Assembly (NCBI RefSeq): GCF_001941625.1
Contig: NZ_CP016076.1
Span: 372,001-436,000 of the forward strand
Length of the DNA stretch: 64,000 nt
Source: Actinoalloteichus fjordicus
Lineage (GTDB): Bacteria > Actinomycetota > Actinomycetes > Mycobacteriales > Pseudonocardiaceae
Reading direction: 5' to 3'
Of the stretch, positions 34,774 through 43,287 are shown in pieces. The notes beneath the pieces are model-generated. The model was not told the origin of the DNA. It did no database searches and saw only the letters and a program-made list of their open reading frames with translations. Each line of letters starts with the position of its first letter. The first letter of the stretch is position 1. Position numbers and translations under genes: made by a program.

Positions 34774-36192
34774 TCATTCGAGTCGGCGCGGCGCCGGGTT
34801 CAACGGACCGGACATCCTCGGCCCGGCCAGCCGTCGCTCCAGCCTGCTCAGACCACGCTGGACGGGGTGCGCCAGGAACTCGCCGAGCACCACCCCGGCA
34901 CCCAGGGCCAGCGCGATGCCCGCTGCCATGATCAGATCCGGAACGGCGCTGGTCACATCGTTCTCCGCCGCGAGCTGGTAGAGCGCGCGGTAGGTGGACA
35001 GCCCGGGCAGCAGCGGAGCGATTCCGGAGACCACGATGACGAGCGCGGGGACGCGGAGCCTGCGGCTGAGGACTCCGCCGCAGAAGCCGACCACGGCGGC
35101 GGCGCCCGCCGCGGCGGGGATCGGACCGACCAGGGTCGACAGGATCAGTCCGCTGTACGCGGCCTGTCCGATCGCGCCTGCGCCTGCGGCGACGAGCAGC
35201 GTTCGTCGCGGTGCGTAGCTGGCGAGGGCGAAGCAGGCGGCGGTGGCCGCTGCCGCGATCACCATCATCGGCACCTCGCCTGCCACCGGTGGCAGGCGCT
35301 CGGCGACCTGGGCCTCTGAGGCGCCCAGCGCCACTCCCACCCGCAGGGCGAGCACCACGCCGGTGACGAGGCCCGCCGTCATCAGCAGCGTCTCGCCTGC
35401 CCGGCCGGTGGCCGTGACGTTGTAGCCGCTCACCGCGTCCTGGGCGACGCCGACGACGGACAGCCCGGACAACAGCACGACGAGGTTCGCCGCCACCGCG
35501 AGCGAGGTGGTGGCGTCGCCGAGCAGATCGGACTCGTAGACGGCCATCGCCGCGCCGGTGGCGATGGCGCCGCCGACGATCTGTTGGAAGAAGAAGGGCA
35601 GTGCTCGGCGATTGAGCAGCCTGCCCACCTGATCGATCACCACGGTGATCAGCGCCGCGAGGATCACCAGCAGCGGACCGGCGCCGATGAGCACCGCGAT
35701 GGCAGCGGCCATGCCGCCCCAGGCCAGCGTCGAGACCCAGCGCGGGTAGGGGTGCCGTGCGGTGGTGATCCGCTGGAGCTCGGAGTGCGCGTCGCCGACG
35801 CTGATCTCGCCGGAGGTGATCTGGCGGACGAGGTCCTCGGTGGCGGAGAGCCTGCTGTAGTCCATCGACCGGCTGCGCACGACCCGCAGCGTGGTGATCG
35901 GGGCCTGGTCGACACCGAGGTGACAGCACACGGTGATCGAGGTGTAGATGACGTCGACCTCGCAGTGCGGCAGGCCGTAGGCGTTGGTGACCGCCAGGAT
36001 CGTCGCCGTGGCGTCGGCGGCGCCCGCGCCGCTGGCCATCTGGACCTCGCCGATGCGCAGGGCCAGATCGAGGACCAGATGGATGGTCGGGATGGCGGGA
36101 AGGGCGGGCCCGTACTGGACGTCGTGCTCGTTCGCCGCAGGCACCGGGTTCTTCCGGCGCAGTACGTCACGAGCCCGCTGGGCGAGACCCAC
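34774..36192 (-). CDS. Threonine/serine exporter family protein (ThrE-like)
   Basis: A 472-aa membrane protein. The N-terminal half (~30-190) is the cytosolic DUF1212 domain (ASGAGAADATATILAVTNAYGL, CEVDVIYTSITVCC). Then come about ten hydrophobic segments. Family members such as Corynebacterium ThrE export threonine and serine; the substrate here is inferred. GTG at 36192 with GGAGG 7 nt upstream is chosen; the frame extends to 36522 without similarity or a ribosome site. About 30 bp upstream of the start is a copy of the repeat found inside thiC. Confidence 0.85.
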   Translation of the reverse strand: MGLAQRARDVLRRKNPVPAANEHDVQYGPALPAIPTIHLVLDLALRIGEVQMASGAGAADATATILAVTNAYGLPHCEVDVIYTSITVCCHLGVDQAPITTLRVVRSRSMDYSRLSATEDLVRQITSGEISVGDAHSELQRITTARHPYPRWVSTLAWGGMAAAIAVLIGAGPLLVILAALITVVIDQVGRLLNRRALPFFFQQIVGGAIATGAAMAVYESDLLGDATTSLAVAANLVVLLSGLSVVGVAQDAVSGYNVTATGRAGETLLMTAGLVTGVVLALRVGVALGASEAQVAERLPPVAGEVPMMVIAAAATAACFALASYAPRRTLLVAAGAGAIGQAAYSGLILSTLVGPIPAAAGAAAVVGFCGGVLSRRLRVPALVIVVSGIAPLLPGLSTYRALYQLAAENDVTSAVPDLIMAAGIALALGAGVVLGEFLAHPVQRGLSRLERRLAGPRMSGPLNPAPRRLE

Positions 36193-36677
36193 GGGCCTGC
36201 CTCCTTCTCTTGCTACACCGCAGTCGTCGCCGCCTCGGCGGGAAAGAGTGACTCTCGATCGACGTCGACTTGTGGGGAATGTGTGCTGGGAATCCGTCGC
36301 CTGCTCGGAATCCGATGACCGGTCGCCACTGACCGAGGACGTCGGGTCCTCCGGATGGCACGCCCGTGAGCACGGGGAGCCGCCCAGGTCATCGGCGTGG
36401 ACGCCGCGCCCGTTGCAGGTGGTCGATGGTGGCCTTGGACACGTTTTGACCGTCGGGACGAAGTCGTGATCGAGAGCTCCGAAAGAACTGGTCTCCACGC
36501 TAGGCTTCGGTGGGAAACGCACAGGTCAGCCGACGTGTTCCCATGCGCACGGGTGACAGAGGACTCACTCGGGCGGGTCGGTCGTCGGCGGACGTGCCCC
36601 GCGTGTCGGGGCCGGGCAGGATGGGCATGACGAACCCGGCGGCCTACGATGTGACCGACCGCCCGCAGGGACGGCAC
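36193..36677. other. Intergenic region between the ThrE-like gene and tRNA-Thr
   Basis: 485 bp with no supported gene. It includes a 28-bp copy of the thiC-type repeat (36223-36250) and presumably promoters for the minus-strand exporter and the plus-strand tRNA. Confidence 0.5.
36223..36250 (+). repeat. Stray copy of the thiC tandem-repeat unit
   Basis: GTCGTCGCCGCCTCGGCGGG continuing with AAAGAGTG is identical at 27 of 28 bases to the junction of the 39-bp units in thiC (52836-53022). It is outside any gene, upstream of the ThrE-like start. Confidence 0.7.
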
Positions 36678-36750
36678 GCCGACGTAGCTCAACTGGCAGA
36701 GCACTTGTCTTGTAAACAAGAGGTCAGGGGTTCGAGCCCCCTCGTCGGCT
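36678..36750 (+). tRNA. tRNA-Thr (anticodon TGT)
   Basis: A 73-nt cloverleaf: acceptor stem GCCGACG / CGTCGGC with discriminator T, D-arm with TAGCTCAACTGGCAGAGCA, anticodon stem CTTGT / ACAAG around loop CTTGTAA (anticodon TGT), T-arm GGTTCGAGCCC. CCA is not encoded (CCAG follows the discriminator only partly). No integrated element is attached to it. Confidence 0.95.
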
Positions 36751-37033
36751 CCAGACAGTCGCGGCGATCGAGACGTCGCAGGCGACCACTCGCTCACCCG
36801 CATCAGGCAGACTCGACGGGCATCGAGGACGCAGGCTGCCGCGCCGTCTCGTCGCACCACGATCGGACCGCACGGTGCGTGCCGCTCGACCGCCCGAGTC
36901 CTCCTGCCCCGGTCGGTACCCCGTGATCCGAGATCGCTCCCGATCATGATCGATCAATGACGACGGCTTCACCCCGCTCGTGGTAGAACCACGCTGTTCT
37001 GCTCCCGTGATGTCGAAGTGATGAGGAACTTGT

Positions 37034-38020
37034 ATGTCCTACCGCGCGGCGCCCGGTCGGTACGAGGACATGGTCTATCGGCGTACCGGTGCCAGCGGCC
37101 TGCGGCTGCCCGCGCTCTCGCTGGGTCTGTGGCAGAACTTCGGCGGCGAGCGGCCCTACGAGGCGGCCCGCGCGGTGGCCCGGCGGGCGTTCGACCTGGG
37201 CATCACGCACTTCGACCTCGCGAACAACTACGGGCCGCCGTACGGCTCTGCGGAGCAGACCTTCGGCAGGCTGCTGACCGACGACCTCGCGCCGTACCGG
37301 GACGAGCTGATCGTGTCCACCAAGGCGGGTTACGACATGTGGCCGGGTCCGTACGGCGTCGGCGGCTCGCGGAAGTACCTGCTGGCCTCACTCGACCAGT
37401 CGTTGGCCCGCACCGGACTCGACTACGTCGACGTGTTCTATTCACATCGATTCGATCCGGACACTCCGTTGGACGAGACGATCGGCGCCCTGATCTCCGC
37501 CCATCAGCAGGGCAAGGCATTGTACGTCGGAATCTCGTCGTATTCGGCGACGGCGACTCGGGAGGCCGCCGACATTCTGCGGCGGGCAGGCATTCCGCTG
37601 CTTGTTCACCAGCCCTCGTACTCGATTCTGAATCGGTGGATCGAGCCCGAGCTGCTGCCCACGCTCGGTGAACTCGGCGTCGGCTGCGTCGTCTTCTCGC
37701 CGTTGGCGCAGGGACTGCTGACGGATCGCTATCTCGCAGGCGTTCCCGCTGATTCGCGGGCGGCGCGGGGCGGCACGCTGTCGGCCGAGCAGTTGACCGA
37801 GGAGCAGCTGGCGCCGCTGCGCCGGTTGAACGACCTGGCGCTCGGCCGGGGACAGACGCTCGCCCAACTTGCGCTGACCTGGGTGCTGCGCGATCCCAGG
37901 GTGACGTCCGCGCTGATCGGGGCCAGTTCGACCGCCCAGCTCGATCAGAACATCGGAGCGCTCACGGCCCCGCCGCTGACCGACGCCGAACTCGCCGAGA
38001 TCGACGCTGCCACCGCCTGA
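37034..38020 (+). CDS. Aldo/keto reductase (YghZ/MgrA-like)
   Basis: A 328-aa NADPH-dependent reductase of the AKR (beta/alpha)8 family. The catalytic tetrad is visible as D in THFDLANNYG (with the Tyr of NNYGPPYG), K in VSTKAGYDMWPGPYG, and H in VFYSHRFDPDTPLDETIGAL. That arrangement is typical of the AKR14 subgroup (L-glyceraldehyde-3-phosphate/methylglyoxal reductases) and of K-channel beta-like proteins. ATG at 37034 has GATGAGGAAC upstream. Single gene between tRNA-Thr and the ectoine cluster. Confidence 0.92.
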   Translation: MSYRAAPGRYEDMVYRRTGASGLRLPALSLGLWQNFGGERPYEAARAVARRAFDLGITHFDLANNYGPPYGSAEQTFGRLLTDDLAPYRDELIVSTKAGYDMWPGPYGVGGSRKYLLASLDQSLARTGLDYVDVFYSHRFDPDTPLDETIGALISAHQQGKALYVGISSYSATATREAADILRRAGIPLLVHQPSYSILNRWIEPELLPTLGELGVGCVVFSPLAQGLLTDRYLAGVPADSRAARGGTLSAEQLTEEQLAPLRRLNDLALGRGQTLAQLALTWVLRDPRVTSALIGASSTAQLDQNIGALTAPPLTDAELAEIDAATA

Positions 38021-38057
38021 GGCCACTGTTGCGGGGGGTGCCTGTGAGTTCTATTCT

Positions 38058-38078
38058 CCAGTGTGCTATTAACACTGG
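38058..38078. promoter_or_regulatory. Palindrome upstream of the ectoine cluster
   Basis: CCAGTGT-GCTATTA-ACACTGG, perfect 7-bp arms, 38 bp after the reductase stop and about 125 bp before ectA. It lies in an AT-richer stretch. It could terminate the reductase transcript or be an operator for ect transcription. Confidence 0.4.
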
Positions 38079-38161
38079 TTTGACGCCAGGGGCAACCTTT
38101 TTGTTGTGCTTGTCACCGGGGTATCTGCGAATCCCCAGGTAGATGCGCGGTCCGTGAGTCG

Positions 38162-38192
38162 TTGACCTGGCACTTTTCGGCGGCTCTGTTAC
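38162..38192 (+). promoter_or_regulatory. Probable ectA promoter
   Basis: TTGACC at 38162-38167 and a weak -10 (TGTTAC, 38187-38192; spacer 19) end 11 bp before the ectA ATG. Transcription would start close to the ATG, so a leaderless or nearly leaderless mRNA is likely, which agrees with the lack of a ribosome site. Confidence 0.45.
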
Positions 38193-38203
38193 GTTGACTC
38201 ATC

Positions 38204-38749
38204 ATGACCAAGGCTCATCAAGCACGACCAAGTGATGAAAGCGGGTCAGGGGCGCGCGCGATGATCGAGGCGCCGACACGGACCGACGGTGCCGCAATGT
38301 GGAGAATTGCGCGTGATTCCGGCTCGCTGGACCTGAACTCCTCCTACGCCTACGTGCTGTGGGGTCGAGACTTCGCGGCCACCTCGGTGGTGGCGCGGAT
38401 CGGGGATCGCCTCGGCGGGTTCGTGACCGGGTACCGGCGGCAGGACGCGCCGGAGGTCCTCATGGTCTGGCAGGTCGCCGTCGACGCCGAACATCAAGGT
38501 CAGGGCCTGGCGGGCCGCATGTTGGCGACTCTGGTGGACCGGGTGGTGGCGGACGGAGTGCGCTTCGTCGAGACCACGATCACCTCGGACAACACGGCTT
38601 CGATCCGACTGTTCACCGGTCTGGCGCGAGAGCGCGCCACCACGATCGAGCGGCATGATCTCTTCGCCGCCGAACTGTTCCCGGCAGGCCACGCCGCCGA
38701 AGATCTTTATCGCATCGGCCCGTTCGGGGCTGTCCCGCCCACTTTATGA
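38204..38749 (+). CDS. ectA: L-2,4-diaminobutyrate N-gamma-acetyltransferase
   Basis: GNAT enzyme, second step of ectoine synthesis. The 181-aa protein has the EctA hallmark LDLNSSYAYVLWGRDFA and the acetyl-CoA loop WQVAVDAEHQGQGLAGRML, with SDNTASIRLF near the C-terminus. ATG at 38204 gives a longer N-terminus than needed; ATG at 38261 is possible but would leave little before the conserved core. First gene of ectABCD; a 150-bp gap to ectB suggests an extra control point or promoter there. Confidence 0.96.
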   Translation: MTKAHQARPSDESGSGARAMIEAPTRTDGAAMWRIARDSGSLDLNSSYAYVLWGRDFAATSVVARIGDRLGGFVTGYRRQDAPEVLMVWQVAVDAEHQGQGLAGRMLATLVDRVVADGVRFVETTITSDNTASIRLFTGLARERATTIERHDLFAAELFPAGHAAEDLYRIGPFGAVPPTL

Positions 38750-38899
38750 AATCTTTTCGCAGCCAGGCTTCAGGCGTCCGCATCTGCGGGCGCCTCGGCC
38801 GGGGGTGGCGCTGCTGTGCATGTCGGGGATCGATCTGTTCCTGGTCCAGTGTCGTCGCATTCGGTTGGTAACTGTTGACCCCAGATCGGACGGAGTATC

Positions 38900-40153
38900 G
38901 TGAACGTCTTCGAAACCTTGGAATCCGAGGTTCGCAGCTATTCGAGGAGCTGGCCGACGGTCTTCGATCGGGCGAGCGGAACCTGGTTGTACGGTGCCGA
39001 CGGAACGCCGTATCTGGATTTCTTCGCCGGCGCGGGCGCGTTGAACTACGGGCACAACAACCCGATCTTGAAACGTGCCTTGATCGAATACCTGGAACGC
39101 GACGGGGTGACCCACAGTCTCGACATGGGGACCGTGGCCAAACGTGACTTCCTCACCACTTTCAAGGACGTGGTGCTGTCGCCGCGCGGCCTGGACTACA
39201 AGGTCCAGTTCCCCGGTCCCACGGGTGCCAACTCGGTCGAGTCGGCTTTGAAACTCGTCCGCAAGGTCACCGGACGCGAATCGATCATCAACTTCACGAA
39301 CGCCTTCCACGGTATGACCCTGGGCGCACTCTCGGTCACGGGGAACTCGATGAAGCGCGGCGGCGCGGGCATCCCCCTCGTCCATGCGACGCCGATGCCC
39401 TACGACAACTTCCTCGACGGGCGGACCCCCGACTTCCTGTGGTTCGAACGGCTGCTCGAGGACAGCGGCTCCGGGTTGAACGAGCCCGCCGCCGTGATCG
39501 TGGAGACCGTGCAGGGCGAAGGCGGGATCAACGTCGCGCGGCTCGAGTGGCTGCGGGCACTGTCCGAGCTGTGCAAACGCCACGAGATCCTGCTCATCGT
39601 CGACGACGTCCAGATGGGCTGCGGCCGGACCGGGCCGTTCTTCAGCTTCGAGGCGGCCGGGATCGTCCCGGACATCGTGTGTCTGTCGAAGTCCATCGGC
39701 GGGTACGGCCTGCCCATGGCGCTGACCCTGCTGCGTCCCGAGCTGGACGTCTGGGAGCCCGGTGAGCACAACGGCACGTTCCGGGGCAACAACCCGGCCT
39801 TCATCACCGCGACGGCGGCCCTGCAGGAGTACTGGACCAGCGACCTGCTGGAGAAGGGCACCCGTGCCAAGGGCGAGCACATCGGCCGTGCGCTCGAGGG
39901 CCTGGCCGAGTCGATCCCCGGTGTCGAGGCCCGAGGCCGAGGCCTCGCGAGGGGCCTCGCCTTCGACGTCCCTGAGCAGGCAGGACAGGTCTGCCGGGCC
40001 GCCTTCGAGCGCGGGATGCTGATGGAGACCTCCGGACCGGAGAGCGAGGTGGCGAAGCTGATGCCGCCGCTCACGGTCAGCGACGAGGAGGTGGAGCGCG
40101 GCCTGTCCATCGTCACCGATGCGGTCCGCTCCGTCTGTGGGGCGGCGGGCTGA
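38900..40153 (+). CDS. ectB: Diaminobutyrate-2-oxoglutarate transaminase
   Basis: Class III PLP aminotransferase, first step of ectoine synthesis: aspartate semialdehyde to L-2,4-diaminobutyrate. It has 417 aa. [45 protein letters not shown] (Asp contacting PLP) and [14 protein letters not shown] with the Schiff-base Lys are clear. GTG at 38900 follows GGAG with 6-nt spacing. Full-length family member. Confidence 0.97.
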   Translation: MNVFETLESEVRSYSRSWPTVFDRASGTWLYGADGTPYLDFFAGAGALNYGHNNPILKRALIEYLERDGVTHSLDMGTVAKRDFLTTFKDVVLSPRGLDYKVQFPGPTGANSVESALKLVRKVTGRESIINFTNAFHGMTLGALSVTGNSMKRGGAGIPLVHATPMPYDNFLDGRTPDFLWFERLLEDSGSGLNEPAAVIVETVQGEGGINVARLEWLRALSELCKRHEILLIVDDVQMGCGRTGPFFSFEAAGIVPDIVCLSKSIGGYGLPMALTLLRPELDVWEPGEHNGTFRGNNPAFITATAALQEYWTSDLLEKGTRAKGEHIGRALEGLAESIPGVEARGRGLARGLAFDVPEQAGQVCRAAFERGMLMETSGPESEVAKLMPPLTVSDEEVERGLSIVTDAVRSVCGAAG

Positions 40154-40205
40154 CCGGCCGCCGCACCCGTTGATCTGATCCGATTCAAGTGCTAGGAGTG
40201 ACCAC

Positions 40206-40598
40206 GTGATCGTTCGTTCGCTAGGTGAGATCGAGGACACGGAGCGGGACGTCAAGACGCCCAACTGGCGCAGCAAGCGCATCGTCCTCGCGAAGGAGGG
40301 CGTGGGCTTCTCGGTTCACGAGACCACCATCTACGCGGGCACGGTGAACGACTTCTGGTACGCCAACCACGTCGAGGCGGTCTTCGTCGTCGAGGGGCGT
40401 GGCGAGCTGACGGACAAGGAGACCGGCAAGGTCCATCCGCTGGCTCCCGGCACGCTGTACCTGCTTGACGGCAACGAACGGCACCAGGTTCGCGCCGAGA
40501 CCGACATCAAGACGGTGTGCGTGTTCAACCCGCCGGTCACCGGCGCGGAGGTGCACGACGCCGACGGCGTCTATCCGCTGATCGTCGAGACCGCCTGA
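40206..40598 (+). CDS. ectC: Ectoine synthase
   Basis: Cupin-fold enzyme of 130 aa that cyclises N-gamma-acetyl-diaminobutyrate to ectoine. Typical features are [18 protein letters not shown] at the start, the metal-binding cupin segment [27 protein letters not shown], and [17 protein letters not shown] start at 40206, 52 bp after ectB, preceded by GCTAGGAGTGACCAC. Length and motifs match the family closely. Confidence 0.97.
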   Translation: MIVRSLGEIEDTERDVKTPNWRSKRIVLAKEGVGFSVHETTIYAGTVNDFWYANHVEAVFVVEGRGELTDKETGKVHPLAPGTLYLLDGNERHQVRAETDIKTVCVFNPPVTGAEVHDADGVYPLIVETA

Positions 40599-40794
40599 GC
40601 GCTCCGCCCGAGGAGACCCGACACATCCGACCACTGCTGGAGGCGATTGCTCACAGACCCCGGAGGGTATGAGATCCGGTAGGAGACCGGACATGCCGCA
40701 GACCCGAGGCTTCCTCCCACCACGAACCAAGAGAGCGGTTCGCACACGTGATGCGAACCCCTATCGGCAATTCGCCACGGAGATTGGAGAGCGC

Positions 40795-41697
40795 ATGACT
40801 GTCGTCGACGTCGAGACCGGGGATCTCTATCCCACCCGAGTGGGTGCCGAGCCGTCACTCGTCCGCCGCCAGGACCCGGTGGTGTGGCCGGGCGTGCAGT
40901 CCGGCCCGATCGACCGCCAGACCTTGGCGAGCTACGACGAGAAGGGCTTCCTCACGGTCGACGGCCTGCTCACGCCCGCCGAGGTGCAGGAGTTCTGGCA
41001 GGAGCTCCAGCGGCTCTCCAACGACGCCGAGGTCAAGGCGGACGAGCGGACCATCGTGGAGAAGGCCTCCGACGAGGTCCGGTCCATCTTCGAGGTGCAC
41101 AAGATCAGCGAGGCGATCGGCAGGCTCGCCGCCGATGAGCGGGTGCTCGATCGAGCCAGGCAGATCGTCGGCTCCGATGTCTACATCCATCAGAGCCGGG
41201 TGAACTTCATGCCCGGGTACAAGGGCAAGGGCTTCTACTGGCACTCGGACTTCGAGACCTGGCACGCCGAGGACGGGATGCCCCGGATGCGCGCGGTGAG
41301 CATGTCCATCGCGCTCACCGACAACTACCCGTTCAACGGCGGGCTGATGCTCATGCCGGGTGCGCATCGGACCTTCGTGTCCTGCGTCGGCGCGACGCCG
41401 GAGAACAACTACAAGGCCTCGCTCACGGAGCAGGAGATCGGTGTTCCTGACGAGAACAGCATCACCAAGCTGGCGGCCGAACACGGCATCGAGCAGTTCA
41501 CCGGCTCGGCGGGCTCGGCGTTGATGTTCGACTCGAACTCGATGCACGGCTCGGGCAACAACATCACTCCGTTCCCCCGCTCGAACATCTTCCTGGTGTT
41601 CAACAGCGTGGAGAACCGGCTGCACGATCCTTATGGGGCCGCCGCGCCTCGGCCGACCTTCATCGCGGACCGGAACTTCATCCCGGTCCAGCGCTGA
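40795..41697 (+). CDS. ectD: Ectoine 5-hydroxylase
   Basis: Non-heme Fe(II)/2-oxoglutarate dioxygenase that makes 5-hydroxyectoine. It has 300 aa. The iron facial triad is H and D in FYWHSDFETWH (the EctD signature) plus a His in DSNSMHGSGNN. ATG at 40795 with GGAGA upstream is chosen; the frame reaches 40669 without similarity. It follows ectC by about 200 bp. Its presence means the cell can make hydroxyectoine as well as ectoine. Confidence 0.96.
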   Translation: MTVVDVETGDLYPTRVGAEPSLVRRQDPVVWPGVQSGPIDRQTLASYDEKGFLTVDGLLTPAEVQEFWQELQRLSNDAEVKADERTIVEKASDEVRSIFEVHKISEAIGRLAADERVLDRARQIVGSDVYIHQSRVNFMPGYKGKGFYWHSDFETWHAEDGMPRMRAVSMSIALTDNYPFNGGLMLMPGAHRTFVSCVGATPENNYKASLTEQEIGVPDENSITKLAAEHGIEQFTGSAGSALMFDSNSMHGSGNNITPFPRSNIFLVFNSVENRLHDPYGAAAPRPTFIADRNFIPVQR

Positions 41698-41709
41698 CCC
41701 GGACGGCGG

Positions 41710-41747
41710 GCGGTGCGGTTCGTGCCAGGACGGGCGGACCGCACCGC
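41710..41747 (+). terminator. Terminator of the ectABCD operon
   Basis: Perfect 10-bp arms GCGGTGCGGT (41710-41719) / ACCGCACCGC (41738-41747), 13 bp after the ectD stop, loop of 18 nt. Confidence 0.75.
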
Positions 41748-41929
41748 AGGCGCGGTGGCTGCGCAGGCGCAGGCGCGCAGGCCGACCCGCTGATCACGAC
41801 GCCGGGCTCTGCCGGGCGTAGCCGCACCTGTACCTGTGGCGGCCGGTACCGATCGGGCCCGCCGCACCACGACGATGTCGGGTCGAATGCCGAGGCGGGC
41901 GCGGCGCATACCGGCTCAGGCACCCCGGC

Positions 41930-43027
41930 TCAGGCCACCAGGTATCGGCCTTCCTCGAACTCCTCGCCCGCACACGTCGCACCGAGGTCGTAGCCGATGT
42001 CGGCGATCACGTCGGCGAGTTCGAGCCGGGCCAGCCACGGCTTGGGCAGCACGGCGGTGCCGTGCAGCGCGCCGAGGATGTTGCCCGTCAGCGCCGCCGT
42101 CGAGTCGCTGTCGCCGGAGTGGTTCGCCGCCAGCCGCAGCGCGTCCGGGAACTGCGCGGACTTGCGATGCGTCAGCGCCGCGTACACCGCGATGGCGAGG
42201 GTCTCCGGGGCAACCCAGCCCGCACCCAGGTCGGCGATGGAGTCGGCCGACGGGCCGCCGGTGTGGGGCGGCCTGCCGAAGGCCCGCGCCTCCCTCGACG
42301 CCCTTGCGTCCTCGTTGTCCCGTTCGGCTGCGCGGGCAGCGGCCGCCAGCAGGCCTGCGGTGGTCGGATCGTCGCGCAGCACCCGCCCGGTCACCTGATC
42401 CACCGCCTCGCTGAGCGTGCGGCGGCGGACGGCCAGCAGGTGCACCAGCAGTGCCAGCGACCCTGCGGGCGCCCAGCCTTCGGGGTGGCCGTGCGTCAAC
42501 GCGGCGAACTGACAGCCCATCCGGTAGGCGAGTTCACCCGTCGGGGCGAATCCTGCGGGCGCCGTGCGCACCACACCGCCGCAGCCGTTGGCCGTCTCGT
42601 ACTGGATGTCGTCGGTGGGCGGGTGTTCATTGGCCAGCGCACGCAAGGTCGCCAGGCCGGGGGACCGGTTGGCGTAGAGCCTGCGCTCGGCCAGCAGGCC
42701 TGCGGGATTCTCGCCGGGGCCCTTGCCCTGCTGCGTGGACAGCCAACGGCGATACGCCAGCCACACCTCGTGTGCCGGGTTCCAGGTCTGGAGATGCTTG
42801 CCGCGTACCCAGGCGCTGATGTAACCCTCGGCCGTGAACAGGGTGAGCTGGGTGTCGTCGGTGATGAGCGCGGGCTTGGGCAGCTCGACGATGCCCTCCG
42901 GCCCGTAGGCGCGATGGATCTCGGAGAGGCGGGAGAACTCCACCGGAGCACCGAGTGCATCGCCCATGGCGCCCGCCAGCAGACAGCCTGCCGCACGGTC
43001 CACCACGGTGGGCTGTGCTGCTGTCAC
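41930..43027 (-). CDS. ADP-ribosylglycohydrolase family protein
   Basis: A 365-aa DraG/ARH-type hydrolase that removes ADP-ribose from proteins or small molecules. The two metal-binding motifs are visible: GDALGAPVEF followed by ITDDTQLTLFTAEG near residues 20-65, and HSGDSDSTAALTGNILGAL near 315 (D-x-D-S/T). GTG at 43027 with GGGAGGGG upstream. Stands alone, convergent with ectD. The cellular target cannot be inferred from the neighbourhood. Confidence 0.92.
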   Translation of the reverse strand: MTAAQPTVVDRAAGCLLAGAMGDALGAPVEFSRLSEIHRAYGPEGIVELPKPALITDDTQLTLFTAEGYISAWVRGKHLQTWNPAHEVWLAYRRWLSTQQGKGPGENPAGLLAERRLYANRSPGLATLRALANEHPPTDDIQYETANGCGGVVRTAPAGFAPTGELAYRMGCQFAALTHGHPEGWAPAGSLALLVHLLAVRRRTLSEAVDQVTGRVLRDDPTTAGLLAAAARAAERDNEDARASREARAFGRPPHTGGPSADSIADLGAGWVAPETLAIAVYAALTHRKSAQFPDALRLAANHSGDSDSTAALTGNILGALHGTAVLPKPWLARLELADVIADIGYDLGATCAGEEFEEGRYLVA

Positions 43028-43287
43028 GTTCCCCTCCCTGCGCCGCCAGTGCCCGCCGCCGCGACGCCGGGCGCGCGGGACACGACAGTAGCCTCTCTCT
43101 AACGGGTGAATCGCGGTCCGCTGGCAGAACGGGGCCGCCTGCGTCATGGTCCTCGGCACCCTGATCGAGCCTCGGCCGGTCCGCGACAGGATTCCGTGGT
43201 TTCGGTCCGAAGCAGGCGACCACGATCTACGTTGGCGGTGCGCGGCGAACGGCGCCGGCAGAGCCAGGTCGAGGAGGCAGGTCGTCC

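Noticed and set aside
36213-36522. Longer start for the ThrE-like protein
   Set aside because: The upstream part has no family similarity; GTG at 36192 has a proper GGAGG.
36678-36750. tRNA-Thr as attachment site of the AICE
   Set aside because: Its 3' end is not repeated elsewhere in the window; the att core matches the MBOAT gene end instead.
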